A stretch of 47,273 bases of DNA from Lachnospiraceae bacterium (GCA_022781985.1 JALESH010000057.1:1-47273), one strand, 5' to 3'. Counted from the stretch's first letter, positions 18,501 to 26,723 are shown. The notes: generated by a model from the sequence alone, not told the origin. Program-made: numbers and translations.

Positions 18501-21169
18501 GACATGGAACCCAGTGTTGTCCATGTGGCATTATCCAGGCTGTATTCCACCACCCCGTTGCTCAATATGTCGGAACCGCCGCTTCTGGCCGTATCCTGGG
18601 CTATGTATACGGAGCCTACAGCCCTGGCCTCTCCCAAATCCAGGGTAACTGCTGCATCTGCCGGAACAAAGTCCCCTTCTGCACTTTTCAGCCACACCTC
18701 TGTAGTCAGGCTGCCATCGGTTACATTACTTATATTACCGCCTGCTATTGTTACATTGGAGCTGTTGGTCACTGAAGTCACTGCCAAAGGCTCTGCAGGC
18801 GCAGGCTCCTCTTCCTTATTTATATCGATGGACTTGATATTGAGCCAGCTGTCCACCCCATTATCCCGGGTTGCCCTGAGTCGGACTGCGGTCACATTTT
18901 CCAGTCCAAGTCCTGCCGCGGAGATGGGCTCTTCACTATTGAAGGGCCTTGCATACTCTTCAGAACTGATCTCCTGCCACTCCTCACTATCCGCCGTCTG
19001 ATACTCCAGCTTGGAATAATAGAAGTGGTTCTTTCCGCCTCCCAGGGCAAAGCGCACATTGTCCAGGGTAATCGGGCTGCTGAACTGAACACCGATATAC
19101 TGCCCTGCTGTGATAAGGTTGGGCTCATGGAATACCATGGCTGTACTGTCGTCCCCGTCCAAAACATCCTCGGGGCTTCCTGAATAGGGGGATGTGTACA
19201 CATCACTGATATAGGTATAGGTCACCACCTCAGGATCAATTGCCTCCAGCGCCTTCCTGCCCAGCCAGGTATCCATCGCCCGGAGGAAGGGCACGATATG
19301 CTGCACGCCTACCTCTGCATACTCATAGTGATCCAGATACCACAGGGCATGGGTTCTGGACGCCGAAAAGGCTGCCTGCCCTCTGATATAATTGTTTACC
19401 AGCCCGGACTGGTTTCCGGTCTGGAAGTCTCTGATTCCCTGGAGATAAGCCAGGGCCGCCTCCGTGGTATCATCCCAGCAGTCCAGCCAGTATACGATCT
19501 GATCCCTGACTCTGGTGTCATTTGCATTCTCACGATAGGTTCCTGCTGCCTGCTGCAGCTTCTCAAATTCTGCCTCCAATGCAGCAATTTCTGCTTCAGT
19601 AATGGATGCATTATTGGAAAGCTTCTCCCTAAAAGGAGTCAGCATCGTCTTCAGCTCCACAGACTCCTGCAGGGCCACTACCCTGCTGTCCATGGCCTGA
19701 TTCATCATATGCTTGGACAGCTCCCTCAGTGCTTCGGATGCCTCTGTCTCCCGGGCTGAATTGCCGTCCACATATTTGAAGGATGCCTCCCATGCTTGAT
19801 TTGCCACCTCAGCAGACTCCCAGATATTCCAGCAGTAGGCTGCATTGCCAAAGATGGCAACCTTGCTGGGCTCGGACTGCTGCATGGGGTTCAGTACGAT
19901 CCCCTGGATCTTAGCCGGATCCACCCCCGGATGGAGGAAATTGGAATACCCGCCCATAATCAGATGGCTCTTGGAGTTGTCGGTACAGGGCCAGTTAATC
20001 CACAGATAGGGTCCGCGACCTGCATTGGTGGTAAAGGTGTTGGTAAAGCTCTGGCTTACCTCTCCCCAGATCCGGCCTCCTGTCATGACAATCTGCACAT
20101 TCTCCGGAAAATCGGAATAGTAGCTTTCCCCGTTGTACATATACTCCTGGGTAACAAAGGGCAGGGTCAGCTTCAGATCAGGATAGGTTTGCTGCTTCTG
20201 TCTGATCCAACTTGTCATATCAGTCAGCATTCTGGTATAGTTGGCTCCGCCCACATTGGCCGCATCGTCTGCCAGGATGGCGATCTGCCGTACCCCGGCT
20301 GCAATGACCTGGTCAAACTTGGCCTGCATGGCTGCCAGATCTGCCTGATAGTTCTCCTCCGAATTATGTCGGATTGCATTGTACATATAAGGATGGAGGG
20401 CGTATACAAAACGGCACTTGGAACGGTTGCCGGCCTCCGCCAGCGGCTTGATCAGCTCATCAATCTCCTGATCTGTATACAGGCTCTTCCACTGGGAATT
20501 GTGCTTCGGATCATTTTTAGGCGCATAAAAATAGGAATTCAGCTTATAATAGCCTCCCCATTCCATCAGCTTGATCCTGTCCTCTGTAGACCAGGGGTTG
20601 CCGTAATAGCCCTCAATAAAGCCGCGGCTTACGATATCTGCATAGTCCTCGATCTGGAAGTTGCGGATAGTCTTGTTCTCTGTCTGATCAATGATATGAT
20701 ACAGGGTGGTGAGCCCGTAGAAAGCAGCATCGCTGTCCTTTCCCAGGACTGTAATGACTCCATTATCACTTTCCAGCACATAGCTGTCTGTCTTAGTAAA
20801 CAAATCTTCATTGGCAATGATGAGATGTGTCTCTGCATAATCATCCACCTTGGTATCGGTGTCACCCTTGATTCCCACCAGGATGTTGGTCTTTCCCTCT
20901 GCTACCTCTGTGGTAGCGCTGACGGTGACTCCTCCCAGCCGGGCCGCCTCATTCAACCTTTCCTTGGTTTCAGCATCAATGCCGCTTTCATATACCACAT
21001 TGATCTCATCGCTCAGGGTAAAGCTGCCTTCCTGATACTGAATCGACTGGGGTATGGGATACAGCTCATAGTCTGTCTCTGCGGCATTGGCCTGCAGAGA
21101 ACCCGAAAGCAAGGCACCTGCTGCCGCCATGGCTGCCGCGGCTGTCAATGCAATTCTTTTTTTCTTCAT
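15599..21169 (-). CDS. giant GH84 beta-N-acetylglucosaminidase with CBM, FN3, FIVAR and SLH modules
   Basis: Surface enzyme expected to release beta-linked N-acetylglucosamine from host glycans. Order in 1856 residues: signal peptide (1-29); GH20b-like N-domain (about 33-170); GH84 catalytic domain (about 180-480) with GFIEGYYGNPWS and the adjacent catalytic aspartates D301-D302 in ILADDAA; a helical region to about 640; several F5/8C or CBM32-like beta-sandwich domains (about 645-1430); a fibronectin type III domain (about 1490-1580); a FIVAR helical module (about 1600-1655); three SLH repeats (about 1665-1856) for wall anchoring. Clostridial NagJ/NagH enzymes have a similar plan but usually no SLH end. 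It is transcribed alone behind a leader with a terminator hairpin and a RAT-like sequence. The exact number of CBMs is uncertain by eye. Confidence 0.93.
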   Translation of the reverse strand: MKKKRIALTAAAAMAAAGALLSGSLQANAAETDYELYPIPQSIQYQEGSFTLSDEINVVYESGIDAETKERLNEAARLGGVTVSATTEVAEGKTNILVGIKGDTDTKVDDYAETHLIIANEDLFTKTDSYVLESDNGVITVLGKDSDAAFYGLTTLYHIIDQTENKTIRNFQIEDYADIVSRGFIEGYYGNPWSTEDRIKLMEWGGYYKLNSYFYAPKNDPKHNSQWKSLYTDQEIDELIKPLAEAGNRSKCRFVYALHPYMYNAIRHNSEENYQADLAAMQAKFDQVIAAGVRQIAILADDAANVGGANYTRMLTDMTSWIRQKQQTYPDLKLTLPFVTQEYMYNGESYYSDFPENVQIVMTGGRIWGEVSQSFTNTFTTNAGRGPYLWINWPCTDNSKSHLIMGGYSNFLHPGVDPAKIQGIVLNPMQQSEPSKVAIFGNAAYCWNIWESAEVANQAWEASFKYVDGNSARETEASEALRELSKHMMNQAMDSRVVALQESVELKTMLTPFREKLSNNASITEAEIAALEAEFEKLQQAAGTYRENANDTRVRDQIVYWLDCWDDTTEAALAYLQGIRDFQTGNQSGLVNNYIRGQAAFSASRTHALWYLDHYEYAEVGVQHIVPFLRAMDTWLGRKALEAIDPEVVTYTYISDVYTSPYSGSPEDVLDGDDSTAMVFHEPNLITAGQYIGVQFSSPITLDNVRFALGGGKNHFYYSKLEYQTADSEEWQEISSEEYARPFNSEEPISAAGLGLENVTAVRLRATRDNGVDSWLNIKSIDINKEEEPAPAEPLAVTSVTNSSNVTIAGGNISNVTDGSLTTEVWLKSAEGDFVPADAAVTLDLGEARAVGSVYIAQDTARSGGSDILSNGVVEYSLDNATWTTLGSMSAQNEQTVLGAATARYIRVRNTQRKNVWWRLSEIKVFSAQDSPLSMAVSPINLRIGNHNNVNDAGRNNRLEYIVDGDMDTLAWLAGSDNGNIPANGGVEITFSKEIPLTGIRVVQANGSNDKVPSLTASYKDSAGAWHEIGTRTNAGDDVVFSFSAVNAAAIKLVNSGSATNAWWKLYEVSVTEASQDGDSTVYTNSVNAAGFAGNINSSSADLSAGRITLAPGEYIGLDLQAIRDIAALRVEGDGTSSAALEISANGMQWETAEAGEVTGKTARYVRLNNRTADALELNIGTFSIAIRTIGRLGELISSDIPVTASWGDDRNNYKAFDGDMATKQKFGGNPQAGNTAVYSLGQEIDIDSIRIYTTDSTQDFIRDAKVQLSTDGVSWEDAFTIGDGVTDTNANTTMGDLALGSIDSNYPNVRYYGEEGINKRARYMRLYITANFPSRAIIINEIVINGGSYISEESNAAFSGTLEVAGHKPSYILDKDLTTTYKPSQANGSLSYSMSEAGTLSFRIVQSGEVSNATVKARVLGEGNGEETVTLGELADSINDFQIPAGKELAEIIVEWQTKLPEIAELIITKDAQRPTAPAAATADEITSDSAKLNWAAATDNLRVVKYEIYQGTDLLAIAEGTSCEAVLTGLNPETSYELDIYAYDSAGNQSESRQVSFTTLEPGAPSGGGDGGDSGDDREDEVIEEYKQQLRALIASAKEKIAADKYTEASAAKLQAEVTKAEALLKAAAPGTAELQGAVSSLDSALEALEEKEVKPNEKPDKAWIFTDVNVNAGNWKYESVKYVYNNDIMGAITGTTNFQPDRPLSRSMFATVLYRMAGEPKVAFENKFTDVAAGKWYSDAIIWAYKNKIVAGYTDGSFGINDNITREQIAKMLFEYAKVSKYDISERNDLGSFTDEASVSGWAVEYMQWATAVKMITGKPNDDQKTYRMDPKGDATRAECAAMLTRFAEKYNK

Positions 21170-21187
21170 TTACCTCTCCCTTCTGAG

Positions 21188-21257
21188 AAAAACGGATGCA
21201 CAAAAATGCGCTGCAGCAATACTGCAGCCCTGCATCGCTCCTGTGCATCCGGTTTTG
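21188..21257 (-). terminator. terminator-like hairpin in the GH84 leader (possible attenuator)
   Basis: CGGATGCACA (minus, 21251-21242) pairs with TGTGCATCCG (21202-21193), with flanking AAAA/TTTT. An inner stem GCTGCAG/CTGCAGC adds stability. Five T follow the stem (21192-21188), and the GH84 ATG is only 19 bases on. The predicted promoter lies upstream of it, so the hairpin sits inside the 5' untranslated region. Confidence 0.75.
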
Positions 21258-21279
21258 CTCCTTACTTTGATAACAATCC
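21251..21279 (-). promoter_or_regulatory. RAT-like antiterminator target in the GH84 leader
   Basis: The 29-base element starts GGATTGTTA and ends GCAAAACC, the same ends and total length as the ribonucleic antiterminator targets bound by BglG/LicT/SacY proteins. Its 3' end abuts and slightly overlaps the terminator hairpin, as in those systems. The central stem is poor (about two of four expected pairs), which lowers confidence. No antiterminator gene is in the window. Confidence 0.4.
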
Positions 21280-21287
21280 TTATATTC

Positions 21288-21316
21288 ATAATAAGTTTTT
21301 TTTGTGAAAACCACAA
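21288..21316 (-). promoter_or_regulatory. possible sigma-A promoter of the GH84 gene
   Basis: TTGTGG (21316-21311), 17-base spacer, TATTAT (21293-21288). Transcription would start near 21281, directly before the RAT-like element, giving a leader of about 110 bases. Confidence 0.5.
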
Positions 21317-21357
21317 CATTTTAATTTGCATTTGAAAATTTTTATTAGATTTCAACA

Positions 21358-21396
21358 AAAAAACAGTGGATAAGACCAGATTTTCCACTGTTTTTT
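21358..21396 (-). terminator. terminator after the sipL-like gene
   Basis: AAAAAACAGTGGA (21358-21370) pairs with TCCACTGTTTTTT (21384-21396). On the minus strand a T-run completes it, 8 bases past the stop codon. Confidence 0.9.
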
Positions 21397-21403
21397 GTGC
21401 AGT

Positions 21404-22966
21404 TTATGAACTCATTCCCTTTACAATCAGAAGCTTATCTCCCGGCCGAATCTCCTCCGAAGACATGTCATTGGTTTCCTTAATCTGTGAAATCGGCACA
21501 TAGTACCGTTTTCCCACATCCCACAGACTGTCGCCCTCCTTCGCGATATAAATCACGATACCGGGCAGCTCGTTCAGTTTATTCATATCCAGGTCTGACA
21601 CCAGAATATCCGTCACAACATTTTCTACCCTTTGCTCAAATACCACCGCCCTGCATACAATCACTGCTTTTACATCCAGTTCACTGCTGTCCAGCATGGC
21701 CACCATGAGCTGTTCCGCCTCTGCCTGCACCCTGCAGATACAATCCTTATGCACATTTGGCAGCTCCAGTACATAGCTGAAGGGAATTGCCCCCTTAACC
21801 GAGGAATAGGGAATCTTGTCATCACTGCCCAGATACAGGCCCTGTACATTCAAAGTCCCCTGGATATGCAGGCCATTTTCCACGATTTCCTCGCTCTCTA
21901 CCTGAACCTGTGCTTCGCTGTGCAGCAGCTGCACCATAGGTACCTCGGAAGGAGAAATTTTCATCCTGTCAGCCACCTTGTACTTTGCCGCTGTCCGTCC
22001 TACAATGCTTTTGAATCTGGCTGGCCTGCTGACTGCCTCCACTTCCTTTACCACCCCATAGACACCGGAGAGGATCTCCAGCCTTTCCTCCTGATAGAGG
22101 CTGATGTCCATATCCATGACCAGCTCTATGGCAAAGACCCTCTGCTCCCCATCGAAATCGGGCCGTACCTCCACCTCCTTTTGGGTCAGCAGATAACCGA
22201 TATCCTCCGCCATCCCCTCACCGCATCCGGCACACTCCACGGAGCCATTGAAGGAAAGAGTTGTTTGATAGGGCCTGACAGCCTGCTCCTCCCCCTCTCC
22301 TTCATACAGAAAAAATACTCCCACTTCTCCCTGTACCGATATCCTCCCTTCCAGCGGCTTAAACTCCACGCTGCCCAGCTCTATGCTCTGCCATAGAATC
22401 TGAAAAATATTGGGGAAATTCTGAGGCAGCTCCAGCTCCTCCTTGATGCGGAAAATGTCTCTTTTTTTCACAGTCATCTGTGCGATACGCAGAGGTTTCC
22501 TGCGATACTCCACAGGCTCCTCATGATAAAGATCCACTGTGGTCTCCTCGTCATAGACCACCTCAGCACAGAGCTTTAAGGTAATCAGTGCCTGCACACT
22601 CAGCTTTCTGGAGTTGATCAGGCCCACGGTAAGATCCTCCAGCATCCATTTTACATTCACACTGTCCCCGGCCTGTGCTCCCTCCATATAAATTTGCTCA
22701 TCAAAAGGCAGGCTGCCCTCCATGCAGGCCGGCACCGGATTTTCCCCCTCCGTCAGATACATGATCATAAACTGCAGCTTCCCTCTCACGCTGACATGAT
22801 CCTCCGACACTTTGATCTCCTCCAGGGCTATGCTTCCTTTATCATATACCAGCCTGGCAGCGTCCGGCTTCATATCAGAGATATTGACATCATCCTCCAA
22901 TGTAATCTGAGTGGCGGCCTGGCCCTTTATACGGTCCATATGTATATTTTTCTTTACTAATTCCAC
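21404..22966 (-). CDS. sipL: SipL-like spore coat morphogenesis protein (DUF3794 and LysM)
   Basis: 520 residues composed of repeated DUF3794 (SPOCS) domains, roughly 1-160, 165-320 and 325-455, and a C-terminal LysM domain with IYIAKEGDSLWDVGKRYYVPISQIKETN and GDKLLIV. This is the plan of Clostridioides SipL, which binds SpoIVA at the forespore surface during coat assembly. The start is GTG with GGAGG seven bases upstream, and the protein begins MELVKKNIHMDR. That ribosome binding site is inside a hairpin (next entries). The gene follows pyrD, an unrelated housekeeping gene, and ends at a strong terminator. SipL is under sigma-E in C. difficile. Confidence 0.9.
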   Translation of the reverse strand: MELVKKNIHMDRIKGQAATQITLEDDVNISDMKPDAARLVYDKGSIALEEIKVSEDHVSVRGKLQFMIMYLTEGENPVPACMEGSLPFDEQIYMEGAQAGDSVNVKWMLEDLTVGLINSRKLSVQALITLKLCAEVVYDEETTVDLYHEEPVEYRRKPLRIAQMTVKKRDIFRIKEELELPQNFPNIFQILWQSIELGSVEFKPLEGRISVQGEVGVFFLYEGEGEEQAVRPYQTTLSFNGSVECAGCGEGMAEDIGYLLTQKEVEVRPDFDGEQRVFAIELVMDMDISLYQEERLEILSGVYGVVKEVEAVSRPARFKSIVGRTAAKYKVADRMKISPSEVPMVQLLHSEAQVQVESEEIVENGLHIQGTLNVQGLYLGSDDKIPYSSVKGAIPFSYVLELPNVHKDCICRVQAEAEQLMVAMLDSSELDVKAVIVCRAVVFEQRVENVVTDILVSDLDMNKLNELPGIVIYIAKEGDSLWDVGKRYYVPISQIKETNDMSSEEIRPGDKLLIVKGMSS

Positions 22967-23021
22967 AAAAACACCTCCGTGCGGTTGAATTACCCTTTAG
23001 TAATTCTATTACGCACGGAGG
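22967..23021 (-). promoter_or_regulatory. hairpin that may terminate pyrD and hide the sipL ribosome binding site
   Basis: On the minus strand CCTCCGTGCG (23021-23012) pairs perfectly with CGCACGGAGG (22983-22974). An inner stem GAATTAC/GTAATTC (23006-23000 with 22993-22987) closes the loop. The 3' arm contains GGAGG, the sipL Shine-Dalgarno. The next bases are TGTTTTT, then the GTG start. It therefore reads both as an intrinsic terminator, beginning 19 bases after the pyrD stop, and as a translation block on any read-through RNA. Confidence 0.8.
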
Positions 23022-23031
23022 CCCATTATTC
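23003..23031 (-). promoter_or_regulatory. sigma-E-like promoter of the sipL-like gene
   Basis: GAATAAT (23031-23025) as -35, 14-base spacer, AATAGAAT (23010-23003) as -10, matching 6 of 7 and 6 of 8 consensus positions. The hairpin's 5' arm (23021-23012) lies wholly inside the spacer, so RNA from this promoter would lack it and start near 22996. Confidence 0.6.
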
Positions 23032-23040
23032 CTCCTGCAT

Positions 23041-23958
23041 TTACATATCCATGCTCCTGCCTGCGCCTCCCACAAGGGAGGCAATGTCCTCTATTCCGTA
23101 CTTTTTCATATAGTCTTCAATCCCCTCCACTACCTCTGCCGTAGTATAGGGATTGATGAAATTCATGGCACCCACAGCCACTGCCGAGGCTCCTGCCAGC
23201 AAAAATTCAATGGCATCCTCCGCATTAGCAATCCCTCCCATACCAATGATGGGAACCTTTACCGCCTGGGCCGCCTGATAGACCATCCGCACCGCCACCG
23301 GCTTTATTGCCGGACCGGAAAGCCCTCCCGTCCTGTTGGCCAACACGAATTTTCTCTTATGGATATCTATTTTCATTCCCAACAGTGTATTGATCAGGGA
23401 AAGAGCATCCGCGCCGCCTGCCTCTGCCGCCCTTGCCATCTCACCGATATCCGTCACATTTGGGCTCAGCTTCATAATGATAGGCTGCCTTGCCTTCTTC
23501 TTGATGGCAGCTGTGATATCATGCAGACAGCCTGCCTCCTGCCCAAAAGCTATGGCCCCCTGTTTTACATTGGGACAGGACACATTGATTTCCAGCATGT
23601 CCACATCCGTATCTCCCAGCCTCTCCACTACCTCCAGATAGTCCTCCACTGTCTTTCCGCAGACGTTGACTATGATTTTCGTATCATATTTTTTTAAAAA
23701 GGGGATATCCCTCTCCATAAACACCTCAATGCCCGGATTCTGAAGTCCGATGGCATTCAGCATGCCGCCGTACACCTCTGCGACCCTGGGGGTGGGATTC
23801 CCCTCCCAGGGTGTACTGGCTACTCCCTTTGTAACCACAGCTCCCAGACAGTTCAGATCTACAAATTCTCCATATTCCATTCCCGATCCAAAGGTGCCTG
23901 AGGCTGTCATCACCGGGTTCTTCAGTTCTACTCCTGCTATCCTGACCTTTGTATTCAT
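23041..23958 (-). CDS. pyrD: dihydroorotate dehydrogenase B, catalytic subunit
   Basis: FMN enzyme that oxidises dihydroorotate to orotate in pyrimidine synthesis, using NAD through PyrK. The 305 residues show KNPVMTASGTFGSGMEYGEF, the substrate and flavin motifs NAIGLQNPG and VSCPNVKQG (class 1B carries a cysteine here as base), and the phosphate-binding VPIIGMGGIANAEDA and GASAVAVG. I place the start at the ATG at 23958, the usual family beginning (MNTKVRIAGVEL). An ATG five codons earlier directly follows AAAGGAG and is a real alternative. It is 39 bases after pyrK. Confidence 0.95.
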   Translation of the reverse strand: MNTKVRIAGVELKNPVMTASGTFGSGMEYGEFVDLNCLGAVVTKGVASTPWEGNPTPRVAEVYGGMLNAIGLQNPGIEVFMERDIPFLKKYDTKIIVNVCGKTVEDYLEVVERLGDTDVDMLEINVSCPNVKQGAIAFGQEAGCLHDITAAIKKKARQPIIMKLSPNVTDIGEMARAAEAGGADALSLINTLLGMKIDIHKRKFVLANRTGGLSGPAIKPVAVRMVYQAAQAVKVPIIGMGGIANAEDAIEFLLAGASAVAVGAMNFINPYTTAEVVEGIEDYMKKYGIEDIASLVGGAGRSMDM

Positions 23959-23997
23959 TATCGCTATCTCCATGCTCCTTTCCAAGTCCGGCTTTTT

Positions 23998-24789
23998 TCA
24001 GATATCCACGTCCTCTGCCCGGAATACGGGCCCATCGGTACAGACTCTGGCATTGTTCACATGAGAATGGGCATCCTTCTCCTTCGTTTTGCAGACACAG
24101 CCCAGACAGGCTCCCACTCCGCAGGCCATCCTTTCCTCCAGAGAAAGATAGGCCTCTGCCCCATTGTCCCGGGCATACCCTTTTACCGCCCTAAGCATGG
24201 GCATGGGGCCGCAGGCCATGATCACATCTGCCTGCAGTTGATTTGCCGCTATGGCATCCATCACATTTCCCCTGATCCCCTCACTTCCATCCTCGGTAGC
24301 CACATATACGGCAGCATGCCTCTCCAGTTCCTCCTTCAGAAAAAGCCGGCCGTCCCGGTAGCCCAGTATGGCGGTTACAGACTCCGCCCTTCCTTCCTCC
24401 TTCAGCCGTCTGGCCAGCTCCAGCAGGGGAGGGATTCCGATGCCTCCTCCTAACAGGAATACTCGTTTTTTTTCTGCTGCCTCCAGCGGAAATCCGTTGC
24501 CCAGATTCCCCAATATGCTGATGGATTTCCCTGCATGGTAAGCCGAAAACTCCCTGGTTCCCTTTCCTGCTGTGCGATACACGATACGGAGGCGCCCTTC
24601 CTCCCTGTCCGCCTCACAGATGCTGATGGGCCGGGGAAGCAGTGTGCTCTCATTGTGAGGATAGACACAGATAAACTGCCCCGGCCTGGCAGTGGCTGCC
24701 AGATCTGTCTCTATCCACATATCATAGATATCCTCCGCAATTTCTGTCTGAAATAAAACCCTGGTCTTTACCTTTTTCTTCTGATCCAT
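23998..24789 (-). CDS. pyrK: dihydroorotate dehydrogenase B, electron transfer subunit
   Basis: FAD and [2Fe-2S] protein that passes electrons from PyrD to NAD. The 263 residues contain the flavin-binding RPISICEAD, the GKGTREF segment, the nucleotide-binding LLGGGIGIPPLLELA, and a cluster-binding cysteine set ACGVGACLGCVCKTK with a further cysteine in ARVCTDGPVF. It starts 6 bases after the pyrC stop, consistent with one transcript pyrC-pyrK-pyrD. Confidence 0.95.
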   Translation of the reverse strand: MDQKKKVKTRVLFQTEIAEDIYDMWIETDLAATARPGQFICVYPHNESTLLPRPISICEADREEGRLRIVYRTAGKGTREFSAYHAGKSISILGNLGNGFPLEAAEKKRVFLLGGGIGIPPLLELARRLKEEGRAESVTAILGYRDGRLFLKEELERHAAVYVATEDGSEGIRGNVMDAIAANQLQADVIMACGPMPMLRAVKGYARDNGAEAYLSLEERMACGVGACLGCVCKTKEKDAHSHVNNARVCTDGPVFRAEDVDI

Positions 24790-24795
24790 ATATCA

Positions 24796-26091
24796 TTACT
24801 CGCTTTCCTTTTTGTATACAATATTTCCGCCGCAAATGGTATAATATACGGTTCCCGGCAGCTCTTCCCCCAGAAAGGGGGAGTTGCAGGATTTGGAGCG
24901 GAAGCCTTCTACTCTCCAGCTCTCTTCCTTAGCAAAGATCACCAGATCTGCCGGCCCCCCTTCTGCCAGATACCCCGCATCCAGCCCATACAGCCTGGCC
25001 GGCTGCAGTGCCATACGCTCCAGCAGCTCCTCCATAGTCAGCCAGCCTGTGTTCACCAGCTCCCGGATCCCCAGGGACAGAGCTGTTTCCAGGCCGATGA
25101 TCCCACTGGGCGCCTGGGTAAAGGGCCTCTCCTTCTCCTCCCTGGTATGGGGTGCATGGTCGGTGGCGATCATATCAATGGTGCCATCCTGCAGTCCCCT
25201 GAGTATGGCCAGCCGATCCTCCTCCTCCCTTAAGGGAGGATTCATCTTTGCCAGCGTGCCGAAGCGGATGACCGCCTCCTGAGTCAGGGTAAAGTGATGG
25301 GGCGCTGCCTCTGCATGGATATGGGGATTGGTCCTTTTGGCCTGGCGCACCAGCTCCACTGCTTCTTTGGTACTGATATGCTGGATGACAATGCTGGCTC
25401 CCGTCCCCTCTGCCAATGCCAGGTCACGGCGTACCATATCAATCTCTGCCATCCTGTCGGAACCGCCGATCTGATAAAAATCTGATGCCGCTCCTGCGTG
25501 AATGCCATTATTCTGTATAAAGGCCGGATTCTCCTCATGGAAACTCAGGGGCTTGCCTATTCTGGCCGCCTCCGCCATAGCCTGCCTTACGACCTCCTCA
25601 TCCAGCAGGGGCATGCCGTCATCCGTAAAGCCCGCTGCCCCCGCTTTCGCAAGCCCTTCCATATCCGTCAGCTCCTGCCCCTTCATCCCCATCGTCACAT
25701 TGGCACAGGTCTCTATATGGATGCCCGTCTCCCTTCCCCTGTCCAGTATATATCTCAGAGTCTCTTCGTTGTCCACGGCAGGCCTGGTATTCGCCATCAG
25801 CACGATGCTGGTATAGCCCCCCTTTACCGCTGCGGCCCCTCCCGTCAGGATATCCTCCTTATGGGTAAAGCCCGGTTCCCGAAAATGTACATGCACATCC
25901 ACCAGGCCGGGCGCCACCATCTTTCCCTCTGCATCAATCACCTGCAGCCTTCCGCCGCTCCTGGCCTCTGCCAGGCCCTCATTGATCTCCGGTGCCATCT
26001 TAAATATCTTTCCGTTTTCAATCCATATATCCCCGATTCCTCCGGCTTTTCCTTCCGGATCCACAATGTACCCTTTTTTTATCAACAGCAT
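24796..26091 (-). CDS. pyrC: dihydroorotase
   Basis: Zinc amidohydrolase that closes carbamoyl-aspartate to dihydroorotate. The 431 residues carry the class I signature VDVHVHFREPGFTHKEDI (metal histidines), metal ligands in IVIQHIS and EAAPHHFTL, and the catalytic ATDHAPHT motif. GGAGATG precedes the ATG. It follows the PrcB-like lipoprotein gene by 78 bases and leads the pyr genes. The remaining pyr genes (pyrB, pyrE, pyrF, carAB) are not in the window, and I saw no PyrR-type attenuator. Confidence 0.96.
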   Translation of the reverse strand: MLLIKKGYIVDPEGKAGGIGDIWIENGKIFKMAPEINEGLAEARSGGRLQVIDAEGKMVAPGLVDVHVHFREPGFTHKEDILTGGAAAVKGGYTSIVLMANTRPAVDNEETLRYILDRGRETGIHIETCANVTMGMKGQELTDMEGLAKAGAAGFTDDGMPLLDEEVVRQAMAEAARIGKPLSFHEENPAFIQNNGIHAGAASDFYQIGGSDRMAEIDMVRRDLALAEGTGASIVIQHISTKEAVELVRQAKRTNPHIHAEAAPHHFTLTQEAVIRFGTLAKMNPPLREEEDRLAILRGLQDGTIDMIATDHAPHTREEKERPFTQAPSGIIGLETALSLGIRELVNTGWLTMEELLERMALQPARLYGLDAGYLAEGGPADLVIFAKEESWRVEGFRSKSCNSPFLGEELPGTVYYTICGGNIVYKKESE

Positions 26092-26169
26092 TTTTTCATC
26101 TCCAGCTTATTATGATTTCAGGCCCCGGTCAGGTCTTACATCCAGTATATCCCATTCCCCATATGACAA

Positions 26170-26601
26170 TCAATCAAAAACTACGGACTTATCCAAATAT
26201 TCTGTCTTCAGCACCACATAGGGATAGGAGGCGCCCTCCTCCCTGCGGCCGTACAGCTCCTTCTCTCCCGGATCCGGACCTATGAGGTTGGTATCCACAT
26301 ATACTGCATTGGCTGTCAGGTACAGATCATTGACTGTAATGCTGTATCCCCCCGTCTCCTGCCTGCCATAGCCCACACAGATATATAAAAAGTCTCCATC
26401 CTGATAAGTAATCTTAAACTCCTTCTCCTTCTTTTCCTCCACGATAGTCTGCAGTTCCTCCGGTATGCTCTCCTCCCCCAGTACCGTAAATTCTATATCT
26501 CTGAGCTTCTCGTTCCTGTCCTTTGTCTGTATGCTGCAGCCTGCCAGGCAGATCAGTCCTGCCGCTGCCATTGTCACCAATAAAACATTCGCCTTTCTCA
26601 T
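26170..26601 (-). CDS. PrcB-like lipoprotein
   Basis: 143 residues with a signal sequence and lipobox LAGC (C22). The C-terminal half (FLYICVGYGRQETGGYSITVNDLYLTANAVYVDTNLIGP) resembles the PrcB_C domain, known as a surface protease inhibitor/partner in spirochaetes and found widely in clostridial lipoproteins. Role here unknown. A weak AAGGGAA site precedes the ATG. It lies upstream of pyrC in the same direction with no terminator in between, so it may share the pyr transcript. Confidence 0.75.
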   Translation of the reverse strand: MRKANVLLVTMAAAGLICLAGCSIQTKDRNEKLRDIEFTVLGEESIPEELQTIVEEKKEKEFKITYQDGDFLYICVGYGRQETGGYSITVNDLYLTANAVYVDTNLIGPDPGEKELYGRREEGASYPYVVLKTEYLDKSVVFD

Positions 26602-26694
26602 TTCACTGTTCCCTTATCCTGGTTATATATATTTACGCTAGTTTATTAATGGGACAGCCTCACTTATTCCTATAGCACCGGGCTGATAAAAGGA

Positions 26695-26723
26695 TTGCCT
26701 TATGTCTCCTTCTCAGCTATAAT
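26695..26723 (+). promoter_or_regulatory. sigma-A promoter of plsC
   Basis: TTGCCT (26695-26700), 17-base spacer, TATAAT (26718-26723), 73 bases before the ATG at 26797. Confidence 0.75.

Noticed and set aside
19796-21307. 503-residue open frame on the plus strand
   Set aside because: It is antisense to the GH84 gene, has no ribosome binding site and a composition typical of a shadow frame.
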